64,000 nucleotides of DNA, taken from assembly GCA_965230205.1 (NCBI GenBank), contig OZ245996.1, positions 744,001-808,000 on the forward strand, read 5' to 3'. The notes beneath the pieces are model-generated. The model was not told where the DNA came from and searched no databases. It worked only from the letters and a program-made list of their open reading frames with translations. Source of the stretch: CANLBN01 sp965230205. Its GTDB lineage: Bacteria; Pseudomonadota; Gammaproteobacteria; Pseudomonadales; Cellvibrionaceae. Both the position numbers and the translations under genes were made by a program. Shown piece by piece: positions 1 to 10,430 of this stretch (its first letter is position 1; each line of letters opens with the position of its first letter).

Positions 1-3000
1 AAAGCCAAAACTTTCGGCACCAAGAATAGCGGCTTTAATGACGTCGAGACCAGTTTTTAAACCACCATCGGCTTGAACACGCACCTTGTCTCTCAAATCA
101 TTAGCACATAAGGTTTGATGAGTTTCACTCAAACCTAACTCCCATGGCGAGCCAGCATAACGTATTGACGTTAATGGGCTGGCAGCTGTACCACCGTCAT
201 AACCTGAAATCGTAATTAAATCGGCATACGCTTTGGCAACACCCGCTGCGATTGTTCCTACGCCAGGGCGCGACACAAGCTTAACGGAAACTAAAGCATC
301 TGGATTCACTTGCTTCAAATCAAAAATTAGCTGGGCTAAATCTTCAATTGAATAAATATCATGATGTGGCGGTGGAGAAATTAATGTCACGCCTGGCACT
401 GAGTAACGCAACCGAGCAATCAGTTCATTCACCTTGCCACCAGGTAACTGCCCACCTTCACCAGGCTTAGCACCTTGAGCAACTTTAATCTGAAGTACTT
501 CAGCATTCACCAAGTAGTGAGGAGTTACACCAAACCGTCCAGAGGCAACCTGTTTAATTTTTGATGATCTAACCGTACCGTAACGAGCAGGATCTTCACC
601 ACCTTCACCACTGTTCGAGCGCCCACCAAGGCGGTTTTGGGCTTCGGCTAATGCTTCGTGAGCTTCAGGGGATAAAGCGCCTAATGACATACCGGCTGAA
701 TCAAACCGTCTAACAATAGACTCGATAGGTTCAACATCATCCAATGAAATAGGCGTCACATCTTCATTGAGCTGCAATAAATCACGTAGAGTCGCGATAG
801 GACGGTTGTTAATTAATTCAGCAACGTGCAACCAATCTTTAAAATCACCGGTACGCACAGCTTTGTGCATGCCTTGAATAACATCGGGGTTATAGGCGTG
901 ATACTCCTGTCCATGAACGTACTTTAGTAGCCCACCCGGTGAAATTGGTTTACGCTTTTTCCAAGCATCTTTTACTAATGAGCGTTGGTCAGCCTCCAAA
1001 TCAACAAAGGTAGCTCCTTCAATACGGTTAGCAGTACCAGGGAAACAAAGTTTGATAACCTCACTGTCCAAACCAATGGCTTCAAATAATTGCGCTCCAC
1101 GATAAGAGGCAATCGTTGAGATACCCATTTTGGATAAAATTTTCAATAGCCCTTTATCAATACCCTTATTGTATTTTTCATAAGCCTGAACTTTATTCAT
1201 CACAATCTCACCAGTAGAGATCATGTCGTTGATTAAGCTATAGCTTAAATAAGGGCAAATCGCCGTTGCACCAAAGCCAATTAGCGTAGCCATATGGTGA
1301 GAGTCACGAGCTGTTGCTGTCTCGACAACAATGTTCGCATCACAGCGCATACCTTCTTCAATTAAGCGGTGATGTATTGCGCCTACAGCCAACAAGGCAT
1401 GAATAGGTAATTGTCCTTCCACTACATCCTTATCTGACAGGACTAGCTGTACCGTTCCAGATCTGACTGCAGCAATTGAAGCTTCAACTAGACGGTTAAT
1501 AGCAGTCTCTAAATCTGTCTCATCTGGGTTATAGAATAAACTAAACCCTCTAGTAGGGTAACGTGCATGCTCACCAGTTAACGTTGCAAAAATAGCAGGC
1601 GACAATATGGGGGAATTCAATATTATACGATTTGCATGTTCTGGAGTTTCCGAATAAACCGATAACTCTCTTCCCATACAAGTCTCTAATGACATAACGA
1701 TCGCTTCTCTTAAGGGATCGATAGGCGGGTTAGTCACTTGTGCAAATTGCTGACGAAAATAGTCATATAAGGAACGCTGTTTCTGTGATAGAACCGCCAT
1801 AGGCGTATCATCACCCATAGAACCAACAGCTTCTTGAGCAGACTCAGTCAATGGACGTATGACTTGCGTTCGCTCTTCTGTCGAGACTTGATACAGCTTC
1901 ATATAAGTATCTAATAAGTCGCCTTCAATACCCTCTATAGGCTCTTCCTGAACATCAAGTATCTTGGCATTTTCTTCCAGCCACTGCTTGTAAGGCTTAC
2001 TGGACTTCAGCTGCTGATCAATATCCGCAGTGTGGAATAATTCTCCGGTATCCGTATCGACCGACAAAATTTGGCCAGGCCCTAAACGACCCTTCGCTAC
2101 CACTTCTTCCGGCTTGTAGTCATGCACACCAATTTCTGAAGCAACGGTAATCACATCATCATTAGTAATGACCCAGCGAGAAGGTCGCAAGCCATTACGG
2201 TCAAGCGTACAAACGGCATAACGACCATCGGTTATCACTAAACCTGCGGGGCCATCCCAAGGTTCGATATGCATGGAGTTATATTCATAAAATGCGCGTA
2301 AGTCATCATCGATTGTTGATACATTCTGCCAGGCAGGCGGAACCAACATACGAATGGCACGGTGCAAGTCCATGCCTCCGACTTGCAGCAATTCAAGCAT
2401 ATTATCGAGGCTTGAAGAATCAGACCCTGAGCGGTTTACCATCGGTGCCAAGGCTTCAGGGTTTGGCAATAAATCACACACAAATTTAGAGGTCCGCGCC
2501 GTCGCCCAGTTACGATTCCCTTGAACCGTATTAATCTCACCATTATGCGCCAACATACGGAAAGGCTGAGCCAAAGGCCAACGAGGCATTGTATTCGTAG
2601 AAAAGCGCTGGTGAAAAACACAAATTGCTGTTTCAACTTCAGGGTTTGCCAGATCAGGAAAGAAACGTGGTAAATCTACCGGCATCATCAATCCTTTATA
2701 GGAGACAATGCGGGGGCTTAAACTTGCCACATAAAATAAATCATCGTTACGTAGCTGTTTGTTTGCATCACGACGGGCAATCAATAATTTTGCTGCAAAT
2801 TCAACTTCAGAGAAGTCATCAGGCTTATTGATAAATACCTGTTTAAATTGAGGCAAGGATTCTAGCGCAATAGGACCAAGACATTCACTATTCGTTGGAA
2901 CATCTCTCCACGCGACAACCGGAATGCCTTCTTGAGCCATTGATGCTTCAAAGATTGCTTGAGCTTTGCGGGCCTCACTGTCACATTGCCCCAACATAAT

Positions 3001-3267
3001 AGCACCAACGCCATAATGTTCAGCTAATTCAACACCACACTCTTCTTTTATCGTTTTACGAAAAAAGCGATCTGGTTTTTGTAGCAACAAGCCACACCCA
3101 TCACCGGTTTTACCATCAGCAGCAATACCTCCCCGATGGGTCATACAGGTCAATGATTCAATGGCTTTTTCTAACAAGCTATGTGTTGCTTGTCCTTTAA
3201 TATGGGCAATTAACCCAAAGCCACAGTTATCTTTAAACTCATCTAAACTATAGAGGCCCTTAGTCAT
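1..3267 (-). CDS. gltB: Glutamate synthase (NADPH) large subunit, 3' end outside window
   Basis: Large subunit of NADPH glutamate synthase (GOGAT). It hydrolyses glutamine in an N-terminal class II amidotransferase domain and channels ammonia to the FMN/Fe-S synthase centre, making glutamate from 2-oxoglutarate. 1089 codons are visible; the family is about 1480-1500 residues, so roughly the last quarter lies beyond base 1. The start is the ATG at 3265-3267, with a GAGAG ribosome site just upstream. A short propeptide ends at Cys15 (DNCGFGLIAHIKG), the expected nucleophile exposed by processing. GKTGDGCGLLLQKPDRFF and, near the window edge, the synthase-domain motif KPGEGGQLPGGKV are readable. 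The gene is read in the same direction as the pil-aro-damX operon but is separated from it by a terminator. Confidence 0.96.
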   Translation of the reverse strand, partial: MTKGLYSLDEFKDNCGFGLIAHIKGQATHSLLEKAIESLTCMTHRGGIAADGKTGDGCGLLLQKPDRFFRKTIKEECGVELAEHYGVGAIMLGQCDSEARKAQAIFEASMAQEGIPVVAWRDVPTNSECLGPIALESLPQFKQVFINKPDDFSEVEFAAKLLIARRDANKQLRNDDLFYVASLSPRIVSYKGLMMPVDLPRFFPDLANPEVETAICVFHQRFSTNTMPRWPLAQPFRMLAHNGEINTVQGNRNWATARTSKFVCDLLPNPEALAPMVNRSGSDSSSLDNMLELLQVGGMDLHRAIRMLVPPAWQNVSTIDDDLRAFYEYNSMHIEPWDGPAGLVITDGRYAVCTLDRNGLRPSRWVITNDDVITVASEIGVHDYKPEEVVAKGRLGPGQILSVDTDTGELFHTADIDQQLKSSKPYKQWLEENAKILDVQEEPIEGIEGDLLDTYMKLYQVSTEERTQVIRPLTESAQEAVGSMGDDTPMAVLSQKQRSLYDYFRQQFAQVTNPPIDPLREAIVMSLETCMGRELSVYSETPEHANRIILNSPILSPAIFATLTGEHARYPTRGFSLFYNPDETDLETAINRLVEASIAAVRSGTVQLVLSDKDVVEGQLPIHALLAVGAIHHRLIEEGMRCDANIVVETATARDSHHMATLIGFGATAICPYLSYSLINDMISTGEIVMNKVQAYEKYNKGIDKGLLKILSKMGISTIASYRGAQLFEAIGLDSEVIKLCFPGTANRIEGATFVDLEADQRSLVKDAWKKRKPISPGGLLKYVHGQEYHAYNPDVIQGMHKAVRTGDFKDWLHVAELINNRPIATLRDLLQLNEDVTPISLDDVEPIESIVRRFDSAGMSLGALSPEAHEALAEAQNRLGGRSNSGEGGEDPARYGTVRSSKIKQVASGRFGVTPHYLVNAEVLQIKVAQGAKPGEGGQLPGGKVNELIARLRYSVPGVTLISPPPHHDIYSIEDLAQLIFDLKQVNPDALVSVKLVSRPGVGTIAAGVAKAYADLITISGYDGGTAASPLTSIRYAGSPWELGLSETHQTLCANDLRDKVRVQADGGLKTGLDVIKAAILGAESFGF

Positions 3268-3606
3268 ACGCGGTCTCTCAAAATTGATCTTATTTATAAG
3301 ATCTTTGGTTAAGAATACTCTGCGTTCTAGCAATAAAACCCAGAGTCAGTTATACCCCGGAAAAATACTGATCAGAGCTTGTACCCTGAACTCAGGCATT
3401 AATCCCAGTCATTTGTGATATAGCCGATATTGGTTAAGCAGACTTTTACGCAGCAGGAAACCTCAAATAACTGCGACAGCTGAATATAAAAGGTTTCCAG
3501 ATAAAAAAGCCCCTAAATCGAGGGGCTTGTGTGTGAAATAGTACCCTTTAAGGGTGTCTTTGGCAATGAATGGCTATAAAAAAAGTTATTTTGCAGCTAA
3601 ATGCAT
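3268..3606. other. Intergenic region between damX-like gene and gltB
   Basis: No gene is seen in these 339 bases. They contain the rho-independent terminator of the upstream operon (3507-3528), a second longer-looped inverted repeat (GGAAACCT at 3456-3463 and AGGTTTCC at 3491-3498), and presumably the gltB promoter, for which I could not identify convincing -35/-10 boxes. Confidence 0.6.
3507..3528 (-). terminator. Rho-independent terminator of the pil-aro-damX operon
   Basis: A 7-bp stem (AAGCCCC / GGGGCTT) with an 8-nt loop. Read on the minus strand it is followed by TTTTTT. It sits about 80 bp after the damX-like stop codon. Confidence 0.85.
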
Positions 3607-5310
3607 CTAATTGTTGCGAACTGCCTGTATATCTTTCTTTATATCCGAGACCTTTCTAGGCCACGGCTTGCCATTCACCTGGTTTTGAGGAAGAGACTGA
3701 ATGGCATTACGCGCTAGAGCTGAATCGTTATATACACCAAGTACGACGACATACCAAGGCTTGCCGTTACGCATAACTTTAATCAATCGTAGATCATTTT
3801 TATTAGGCTGAGAGGTCACAAATTTATCCAAGCCCTCCTTTTGCCCAGCCGCGATAATCTGAAGTGCATAGCCACTATCAGGCCAACCCATGACTTGCTG
3901 CTCATCAGAGGTAAGAGAAGCCGGAGCTTTAACTGCTTTAGGGGCCGACGGTTGTAGCTCAACAGCTTTATTATTTGGCTGTAACGCTTGCGCCTCTTTT
4001 TCTAGCTCTTTCTTCAACGATTCTTTCGCAGAATCAATTGTGCTAACCGGCGTTTCTTTTTGAGTAGTCACTATTGCGGGTATTGAAGGGGCTTTCTCGC
4101 TGACACTTGGATTTGAAACTACTGCTTTTACTTCATCGACTTTTTCAGAAACAGCATCAGGCTTAGGGGCTATGTTAGGAGCTGCAACTGCTTGCGTATT
4201 ATCTGTCTTGGATAAAACATCAAGCTTTGAGCTTTCCTCTTCCACAGGCTTAGCAACATCTACCAGCTGAGTACTTGTCTCACCATCACTACCAACGCCA
4301 ATTTCACTCGTATCAGTAGTAACCGATTGAGGCACAGGAGGAACGTCCAGAATCTTTATTTCCGGCTCAGTTACCACTGGCGATTCATTATCATCACCTA
4401 AGTAAATCAAAGCCATTATTAGCGCTGCCAACAAAACAACTAAGAGCACCATATGTACTAAGGGCAACCCACTGGAGCGCTGCTCTTCGTTTATATCAAG
4501 GTCGTCATCCACATCTTGTCGTAATAAAAATGCATGTGCCGCTTGATTAATAGCCGCCGGGTAACCTTTGGATTGCTTCCATAAAGATTCAAGCTGAGTG
4601 GGATCGATATCATATAGGTCCTGCTCTCCAGCCATAGACAACCTGAAATCCAGATACTCTTGCGTCTCTTCAAGAGAAAAAGGATTCAAAGTAATGTCAT
4701 AGACAAGCACATCAACAATTTCGAACTGATCAAGTCGTTCGACCAGGTTTTTATCCCCCCCTACCAGTACATGAAAATGATTTCCCTGATGCCCCTGAAG
4801 AAGACTAATCAATGCCGACAAGATAGAGTCACTAAGCAGATGCGCATCATCAATAACCACAACCACTCGATTTAAATTACCTTCAGCCATAGAATGGCGC
4901 AAAGTCGCAATCATCTCACCTGCACTAGGAGAAGGAGTTGCGGGAAGCTCTAGCTGAGAAATAATTTGCCTGAAGATATCTTCGGCTGACATGGTTGCTG
5001 CGCCACTAATAAAACAACAGAAGGCTGTTTCAGCTAGCTCATAACGCGCCTGCGAGAGGAATATCGTTTTTCCTACACCTTCGTCACCAAGCAATGCAAC
5101 CAGATTATTACCAAACTGGCACAAATGAACAACTTCGTCGAGAAGCATACGACGGTCCGCGCCAGCAAAGAAAATAACATCATCCCCATCAGAGAAAGGG
5201 TCGGGAAAACTATCCATATTAGTAGTGCTATTATTACCTGTAGATAAAAGTGGCGGCCGGGACAAGGACTTCAGAGCCTCCGGTGCTTCCTGATCAATAT
5301 CGTGGGACAT
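3607..5310 (-). CDS. damX: DamX-like AAA/SPOR-domain division protein
   Basis: 567 residues in three parts. The N-terminal AAA-type ATPase has Walker A GDEGVGKT at 75-82 and a Walker-B-like VVVVIDDAH near 150. A single membrane segment lies near residues 286-306 (HMVLLVVLLAALIMALIYLG). A long acidic Pro/Ser/Lys-rich linker leads to a C-terminal SPOR domain (about 480-560). SPOR domains bind denuded septal peptidoglycan, so the protein probably acts at the division site with the ATPase in the cytoplasm. The position directly after aroB matches the aroK-aroB-damX order of enterobacteria and the AAA/SPOR version of pseudomonads. It is the last gene before the terminator at 3507-3528. The AAA fusion is normal for this branch; its function is not established. 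Confidence 0.88.
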   Translation of the reverse strand: MSHDIDQEAPEALKSLSRPPLLSTGNNSTTNMDSFPDPFSDGDDVIFFAGADRRMLLDEVVHLCQFGNNLVALLGDEGVGKTIFLSQARYELAETAFCCFISGAATMSAEDIFRQIISQLELPATPSPSAGEMIATLRHSMAEGNLNRVVVVIDDAHLLSDSILSALISLLQGHQGNHFHVLVGGDKNLVERLDQFEIVDVLVYDITLNPFSLEETQEYLDFRLSMAGEQDLYDIDPTQLESLWKQSKGYPAAINQAAHAFLLRQDVDDDLDINEEQRSSGLPLVHMVLLVVLLAALIMALIYLGDDNESPVVTEPEIKILDVPPVPQSVTTDTSEIGVGSDGETSTQLVDVAKPVEEESSKLDVLSKTDNTQAVAAPNIAPKPDAVSEKVDEVKAVVSNPSVSEKAPSIPAIVTTQKETPVSTIDSAKESLKKELEKEAQALQPNNKAVELQPSAPKAVKAPASLTSDEQQVMGWPDSGYALQIIAAGQKEGLDKFVTSQPNKNDLRLIKVMRNGKPWYVVVLGVYNDSALARNAIQSLPQNQVNGKPWPRKVSDIKKDIQAVRNN

Positions 5311-5424
5311 AATGACTCACCATAATTGTGCCTTTTTATTATTTTCGAGGCTAACTCGTTCGCTTTTACAAATCAAGTATTAGCCTATAAATTGCCTTCC
5401 TTATACAAGAACAATGTCTCAGTC

Positions 5425-6513
5425 TCAGCGACAAGCACGAATGGTTGCAACAACTTGGTCTTTTGAAGCTTCTTTCGTCACTATGGCCTTACCGATAGAT
5501 TTCAATAAAACTAATCTCAGTTTTCCATCCGTCACTTTTTTATCCATTATCATAAGATTCAAAAACTGATCAGTTGACATACTAGAAGGCAATTTTATCG
5601 GCAAATTGGCAGAATCGAGTAACTTACTCAAACGATCAATTTCCACTTTATCGATCCAGCCCATTCTTACAGATAAATCTACGGCAGCCAACATACCAGC
5701 CGCTACCGCCTCTCCATGCAACCATTTACCATAACCTTGAACGGCCTCAATGGCATGGCCAAAAGTATGCCCCAGATTCAGAATGGCACGAATACCACTT
5801 TCCTTTTCATCTTGACTCACAACATCTGCCTTATTTTGGCAAGATCTTGCAATGGCTTCTGTCATTACTACAGGCTCTATAGCTAACAATGACCCGATAT
5901 GTTCTTCTAGCCACTTATAAAACTCAGCATCATTAATCAACCCATATTTAATAACTTCAGCTAAACCTGCTGAAAGCTCACGGGTCGGCAATGTTTTTAA
6001 AACATCAGTATCAATAATAACAGCTTGGGGCTGATGGAAAGCCCCGATCATATTCTTACCTTGAGGATGATTGATACCTGTTTTTCCACCCACAGAAGAA
6101 TCAACTTGTGACAGCAATGTTGTCGGCACCTGAATAAAATTAACGCCTCGCTGGTATGTAGCAGCGGCAAAACCTGTTGTATCCCCAACCACTCCGCCAC
6201 CCAGTGCGATCAATGTTGTTGTGCGATTGTGTTTTTTTTCTAGCAAATGATCATAAACCTGCATCATTGTATCGGCGTTTTTATACTTCTCTCCATCCGA
6301 CAAAATAAGTGAACTTACCTGATAATCTTTGGCCAATAAATTCTCAAGTTTCTGTAAATACAATGGCGCAATGGTTTCATTAGTGACGATACAAACCTGC
6401 CGACCACTGATATAAGGAGTAAAACACTCGGCTTTATCTAATAATCCATCACCAATAAAAATCGGATAACTGCGCTGATCACCGAGATCAACTGTTAACT
6501 GCTGTATAGTCAT
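5425..6513 (-). CDS. aroB: 3-dehydroquinate synthase
   Basis: Second enzyme of the shikimate pathway: converts DAHP to 3-dehydroquinate with NAD+ and a divalent metal, in the cytoplasm. At 362 residues it has normal length. The family's glycine-rich NAD motif ALGGGVVGDTTGFAAATYQRG-type stretch begins near residue 103, and the metal-binding NLGHTFGHAIE is near 245. It starts two bases after the aroK stop, so the pair is surely cotranscribed. The pilQ-aroK-aroB order is widely conserved. Confidence 0.97.
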   Translation of the reverse strand: MTIQQLTVDLGDQRSYPIFIGDGLLDKAECFTPYISGRQVCIVTNETIAPLYLQKLENLLAKDYQVSSLILSDGEKYKNADTMMQVYDHLLEKKHNRTTTLIALGGGVVGDTTGFAAATYQRGVNFIQVPTTLLSQVDSSVGGKTGINHPQGKNMIGAFHQPQAVIIDTDVLKTLPTRELSAGLAEVIKYGLINDAEFYKWLEEHIGSLLAIEPVVMTEAIARSCQNKADVVSQDEKESGIRAILNLGHTFGHAIEAVQGYGKWLHGEAVAAGMLAAVDLSVRMGWIDKVEIDRLSKLLDSANLPIKLPSSMSTDQFLNLMIMDKKVTDGKLRLVLLKSIGKAIVTKEASKDQVVATIRACR

Positions 6514-6515
6514 AA

Positions 6516-7028
6516 TTAAATTAGTTTTGCTGCAATTTCTTTTGCTACAATTTTAGGGCTACGGGTATCAGTTGTCACTATACGTGTTGCCACCTCACGG
6601 TACAATGGATCTCGCTCTTCCAGCAAATCAAGGATTTTTTGCTTAGGGTCAGCAACTTGCAACAATGGCCTCTTTTTATCTTTTTCGGTGCGACTGACTA
6701 AATGCTCTGGATCTGCAGATAGATAAATAACAACATCTGCTTTTTTGAGCAACTCTCGATTTTCAGGCCTCAGAACAATCCCGCCTCCTGTAGCCAAGAC
6801 CAACGAAGCTTCGTACATTAAATCCCTTAAAACAGCCGTTTCACGCTGACGAAAACCGTCTTCGCCTTCAACATCAAAGATCCAGGGAATATCAGCGCCA
6901 CTGCGTTCTTCTATAACAGTATCGCTATCTTTAAAGGGAAGCTGCAGCTGCTTAGAAAGCAGCCTGCCAATAGTAGACTTGCCGGCCCCCATAGGGCCGA
7001 CAAGGACAATTTTTTGAGGGGGCAACAT
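6516..7028 (-). CDS. aroK: Shikimate kinase
   Basis: 170 residues. Phosphorylates shikimate at the 3-hydroxyl using ATP. The P-loop GPMGAGKSTIGR is at about 11-22, the shikimate-binding DSD is near 34, the GGGIVLR motif near 78, and the lid-region Arg cluster (RTEKDKKRPLL) near 117. Its ATG overlaps the pilQ stop codon by one base (TAATG), which suggests translational coupling to the pilus secretin gene. Confidence 0.97.
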   Translation of the reverse strand: MLPPQKIVLVGPMGAGKSTIGRLLSKQLQLPFKDSDTVIEERSGADIPWIFDVEGEDGFRQRETAVLRDLMYEASLVLATGGGIVLRPENRELLKKADVVIYLSADPEHLVSRTEKDKKRPLLQVADPKQKILDLLEERDPLYREVATRIVTTDTRSPKIVAKEIAAKLI

Positions 7029-9250
7029 TAATTATCGATAAGGCTGTCCGAGAGAATCCGCGGAGTGATGAAAATTAACAACTCTTGCTTTTCCTCGCTA
7101 TCAATATTCTGCCTAAACAACCTACCGACAAAAGGAATATCTCCAAAGAATGGCACCTTAGTCACCCCTTTAATTGTCGATTGTTGAAAAATACCACCCA
7201 AAACAATAGTACGACCATCACCCACTAAAACTTTTGTATTAAGCTCTGTCGTATCAATGATAGGCACCGAAGACTGATTGGAAATAACTTCTTCACTACT
7301 AACCGAATCCTGAGTAACCACAAGATCCATAATGATCCGGTTATCTGGTGTTATCTGTGGAGTTACATCTAATTTCAGAACAGCTTCTCGAAATTGAATA
7401 CTCACCCCATCATCCGTTACCACCTGAAATGGGATTTCTTGACCTGATTCAATCGATGCCTTTTGTTTATCTCCAGTAATCACTTTAGGCTGAGACACAA
7501 TCTCCGCAGAACCCGAATTTTCAAATGCTGTCAACTCAAGATCGAGCAAAACCCTACTATTCAAAAAACTAAGTGCAAAAGAGCCAGCCTGAGCATTAGG
7601 AGCGGCTAGATCAACAATATTATTTTCGTTAAGAACCGTACTACTAGTACCACCAAAAAAACCTGCGGGAGAACCCTCAGTTACAGTAGTTCCGTCTCCG
7701 CCCCCTGTTGTACCAGTATTACTTGCAAGCGAGTCTAAGGAACCACCAAACTCAAAAAGCCTTCCTCCTCTTGTACCAGCGCCAATCCCTCCCCAGCGAA
7801 CACCAATTTCTTTACTAAAATCACTATTAGCAATGACTATGCGAGACTCAATCATCACCTGACGAATAGGGATATCCACTTGCTCTATTAGCGCTTTAAA
7901 TTCTGTAATTTTATCTTCTGTCTCAGTTAAAATAATCGAGTTGGTACGCTCATCAACAATCGCTGTCCCGCGCTCAGACAAAATCCCTCTTGTGCTTTGA
8001 GAACCGGTTCCATCATCTTCCCCCGGTTCATCACTGCTTTCTTTACCAGTGAACAATTCAAAAATATCTATCGCATTAGCGTAGCGGATACGAATAAACT
8101 CTGTCTTTAAAGGAGCCAGCTCTTGCAATTGGTTACGCGTCTCTATTTCTTGACGTTCACGCTCTGCAATCTCTGCAGCTGGAGCAACTAACAAAACATT
8201 GCCAACTTGGCGCTTATCCAAACTTTTAGACTTCAACACTAAATCTAAAGCTTGATCCCAAGGGACATTATCTAGGCGCAATGTAATATTACCCTCAACA
8301 GTATCACTAGCAACCAAATTTAAGCCTGTAACATCTGCGATAATCTCCAGCACTGCACGCACTTTAATATCCTGAAAATTAAGAGAAAGCTTTTCGCCTA
8401 CATATTTAAAGCGAGCTTTTCTGGCTACCAACTCTTCCTCAGTCAACTCCTTAACTGTGATAACATATTGATTATCAGTCTGATACGCTAAATAGTCATA
8501 ATCACCAATAATATCAATAGATACTTGGGTATTATTGCCATCCGCAATAGATTCAATAGTTTTAACCGGAGTTGCAAAATCAACAACATCAAGGCGTCGA
8601 CGCAACTCAGAAGGCAAGCTGGTACCTACAAAATTGACAACAACCCCAGAAGCGCTTTCCTCAATATCAACGGCAACTTTAGGGTCAGAAAGAGTTAACA
8701 ATACAGTACCGGCTCCGTCTTCTGTTCGACGAAAGTCAACTTCGGTAATACTTCTATCCACCCTATCCGTAAAAGTTTGACTAGCCTCTTCATTAGCTTG
8801 CTGGCGAGTAAATGTTTCTGCTCGTGCCGCACCTTCAATGACGGCAATCAATGTATTGCCTTGAATCGATGTTGTATAGCTCGAAGGCGAAGATAAATTA
8901 ATAATAAAACGGGTACGATTTCCACTTTCTAAAACCACTGCACTTTTCGCATTACCAAACGACAATGGGTATTTTTTCTCTTTTAAATTACTACTCACAC
9001 CGTCAAAATCTAATACGATTCGAGCTGGCTGCTCAATCGCATAACCTTTAGGTGCAACTGGAGAATCGGAAAAGACAGCGCGAATTTCAACGCGCCCACC
9101 AGGCAACTCTGAAAATTGCAAATCATTTAATGTTGCCGCTACAACATTGCTAACGCCAAATATCAAACCTAATAAAATAATAGCTATGCGAGAATAAACC
9201 ATAGTTGCAACCCTTAGAAATACTTTGCCTGTTGTTATCATTTTAGCCAT
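7028..9250 (-). CDS. pilQ: Type IV pilus secretin PilQ
   Basis: 740 residues. Forms the outer-membrane multimeric channel through which the type IV pilus passes. Order of parts: signal peptide, peptidoglycan-binding AMIN-type domains, an STN/N0 domain near 290-350, N1 (NolW-like) domain, a Gly/Ser/Thr-rich loop near 490-540, and the secretin beta-barrel with the signature VPFFGDIPFVGRLFR close to the end. The annotated ATG follows the pilP stop directly with a GGAAG site 8 nt upstream. An alternative ATG 16 codons inside (MVYSRIAIILLG) also has an AAGGG site and would give a more typical signal peptide. Confidence 0.95.
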   Translation of the reverse strand: MAKMITTGKVFLRVATMVYSRIAIILLGLIFGVSNVVAATLNDLQFSELPGGRVEIRAVFSDSPVAPKGYAIEQPARIVLDFDGVSSNLKEKKYPLSFGNAKSAVVLESGNRTRFIINLSSPSSYTTSIQGNTLIAVIEGAARAETFTRQQANEEASQTFTDRVDRSITEVDFRRTEDGAGTVLLTLSDPKVAVDIEESASGVVVNFVGTSLPSELRRRLDVVDFATPVKTIESIADGNNTQVSIDIIGDYDYLAYQTDNQYVITVKELTEEELVARKARFKYVGEKLSLNFQDIKVRAVLEIIADVTGLNLVASDTVEGNITLRLDNVPWDQALDLVLKSKSLDKRQVGNVLLVAPAAEIAERERQEIETRNQLQELAPLKTEFIRIRYANAIDIFELFTGKESSDEPGEDDGTGSQSTRGILSERGTAIVDERTNSIILTETEDKITEFKALIEQVDIPIRQVMIESRIVIANSDFSKEIGVRWGGIGAGTRGGRLFEFGGSLDSLASNTGTTGGGDGTTVTEGSPAGFFGGTSSTVLNENNIVDLAAPNAQAGSFALSFLNSRVLLDLELTAFENSGSAEIVSQPKVITGDKQKASIESGQEIPFQVVTDDGVSIQFREAVLKLDVTPQITPDNRIIMDLVVTQDSVSSEEVISNQSSVPIIDTTELNTKVLVGDGRTIVLGGIFQQSTIKGVTKVPFFGDIPFVGRLFRQNIDSEEKQELLIFITPRILSDSLIDN

Positions 9251-9796
9251 TTACTTTTCTTCCGCCGTTTTTAGCTCAAGTAAATTTGGTCGTTCAAGCC
9301 AACCCTCTCCACTTGCAACAATTTCTACTAATTCTATTTTATCATCAGAAAGACCCACGATTTTTCCATGATTTCTACCCATATAATTGCCCCGCCGGAT
9401 TCTTTCTATTGAACCATCTGGATCACTGATCAAAGCCCATAATGCTCCATCTTTTTTCAATGTACCCACCATAGATAAACTGGTTAAATCATATTGCTCT
9501 AAGCGCTCTTTTTGTCGAGCCAGATCTGGTTTAACATTATTTGATGAAGATATAATTCGCTGCTGAATCTCGACAGAAACAGGGCGGTCAAAAGGGCTTC
9601 GCAGGCGATAGGCATCATAGCTAAATGATTCGTAAGCCTCTATTTTAGGAGGCTCTGGAATTTTACCTGGCGGACGTTTTTTATTTTCGTTAATAAAATC
9701 CCGCAGATCTTCATGAGACTCAGATGAGCTACAACCACTCAGCAATAGAGCTGAAATCAGGGAAAACAAAATTACGATACCATTGAAAAATCTCAT
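9251..9796 (-). CDS. pilP: Type IV pilus inner-membrane lipoprotein PilP
   Basis: 181 residues with a lipoprotein signal (ALLLSGC lipobox, Cys22). PilP is anchored in the inner membrane, binds the PilN/PilO periplasmic dimer and contacts the PilQ N-domains, completing the trans-envelope alignment complex. The motif RSPFDRP and the C-terminal SMVGTLKKDGALWALI beta-domain are typical of the family. The gene overlaps pilO by four bases (ATGA) and ends one base before pilQ starts, so the five pil genes form a tight operon. Confidence 0.95.
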   Translation of the reverse strand: MRFFNGIVILFSLISALLLSGCSSSESHEDLRDFINENKKRPPGKIPEPPKIEAYESFSYDAYRLRSPFDRPVSVEIQQRIISSSNNVKPDLARQKERLEQYDLTSLSMVGTLKKDGALWALISDPDGSIERIRRGNYMGRNHGKIVGLSDDKIELVEIVASGEGWLERPNLLELKTAEEK

Positions 9797-10422
9797 TGAG
9801 GCTGTCCTCCCTCATTAGCTGAACGGTAACGATAGGTCTTGGCTCTCACCTCCATTTGCAAAAGTGAAGGATTATCCTTATCTTGAGCAATAGAGTAATC
9901 ATGGAGGGTTACAATCCTAGACATCCCTGCGATACTGCTGATGAAAGTACCAAAATTATGGTATGCCCCCTTAACGATAATCTCAATTGGCAACTCAACA
10001 TAAACATCCCCAATGGATTCTGGCTGGAGCTTGATACTTACAATTGTTAAACCACTATCACGGCCCTTTTCATCAATATCATCCAGCAGCCCAGGAACTT
10101 GAGTCTTTTCAGGCAATTGGGACACAAGAAACTCAAAGTCCTTTTCCATCTTAGACATCAACTCTTGATACTGCTCCAATGTTGCCGCTTGAAAAGCCTT
10201 CTGCTGAAAAGTTTGTTTGAGAGTAGCCTCAGTTGCAACAACTCTATCAAGCTCTTGATATAAATCTTTTATCACGAAAAAGTACGCTGCGACAATAATT
10301 GCAACTACTACGACAATCCAAACAAATAAACGCCCAGCAAATGGCCATACACCTATACGAGACCAATCGATATCACTAATATCAAGGTTATTAAGCTGAT
10401 CCATAGTGTCTTGCAATGCCAT
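9793..10422 (-). CDS. pilO: Type IV pilus assembly protein PilO
   Basis: 209 residues. One N-terminal membrane segment (about 29-50), then a coiled coil and a ferredoxin-like periplasmic domain. PilO dimerises with PilN and links the cytoplasmic PilM ring to PilP/PilQ. The family stretch PGLLDDIDEKGRDSGL is readable in the middle. The start is 8 bp after the pilN stop, and the end overlaps pilP. Confidence 0.95.
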   Translation of the reverse strand: MALQDTMDQLNNLDISDIDWSRIGVWPFAGRLFVWIVVVVAIIVAAYFFVIKDLYQELDRVVATEATLKQTFQQKAFQAATLEQYQELMSKMEKDFEFLVSQLPEKTQVPGLLDDIDEKGRDSGLTIVSIKLQPESIGDVYVELPIEIIVKGAYHNFGTFISSIAGMSRIVTLHDYSIAQDKDNPSLLQMEVRAKTYRYRSANEGGQPQ

Positions 10423-10430
10423 AACTCGAT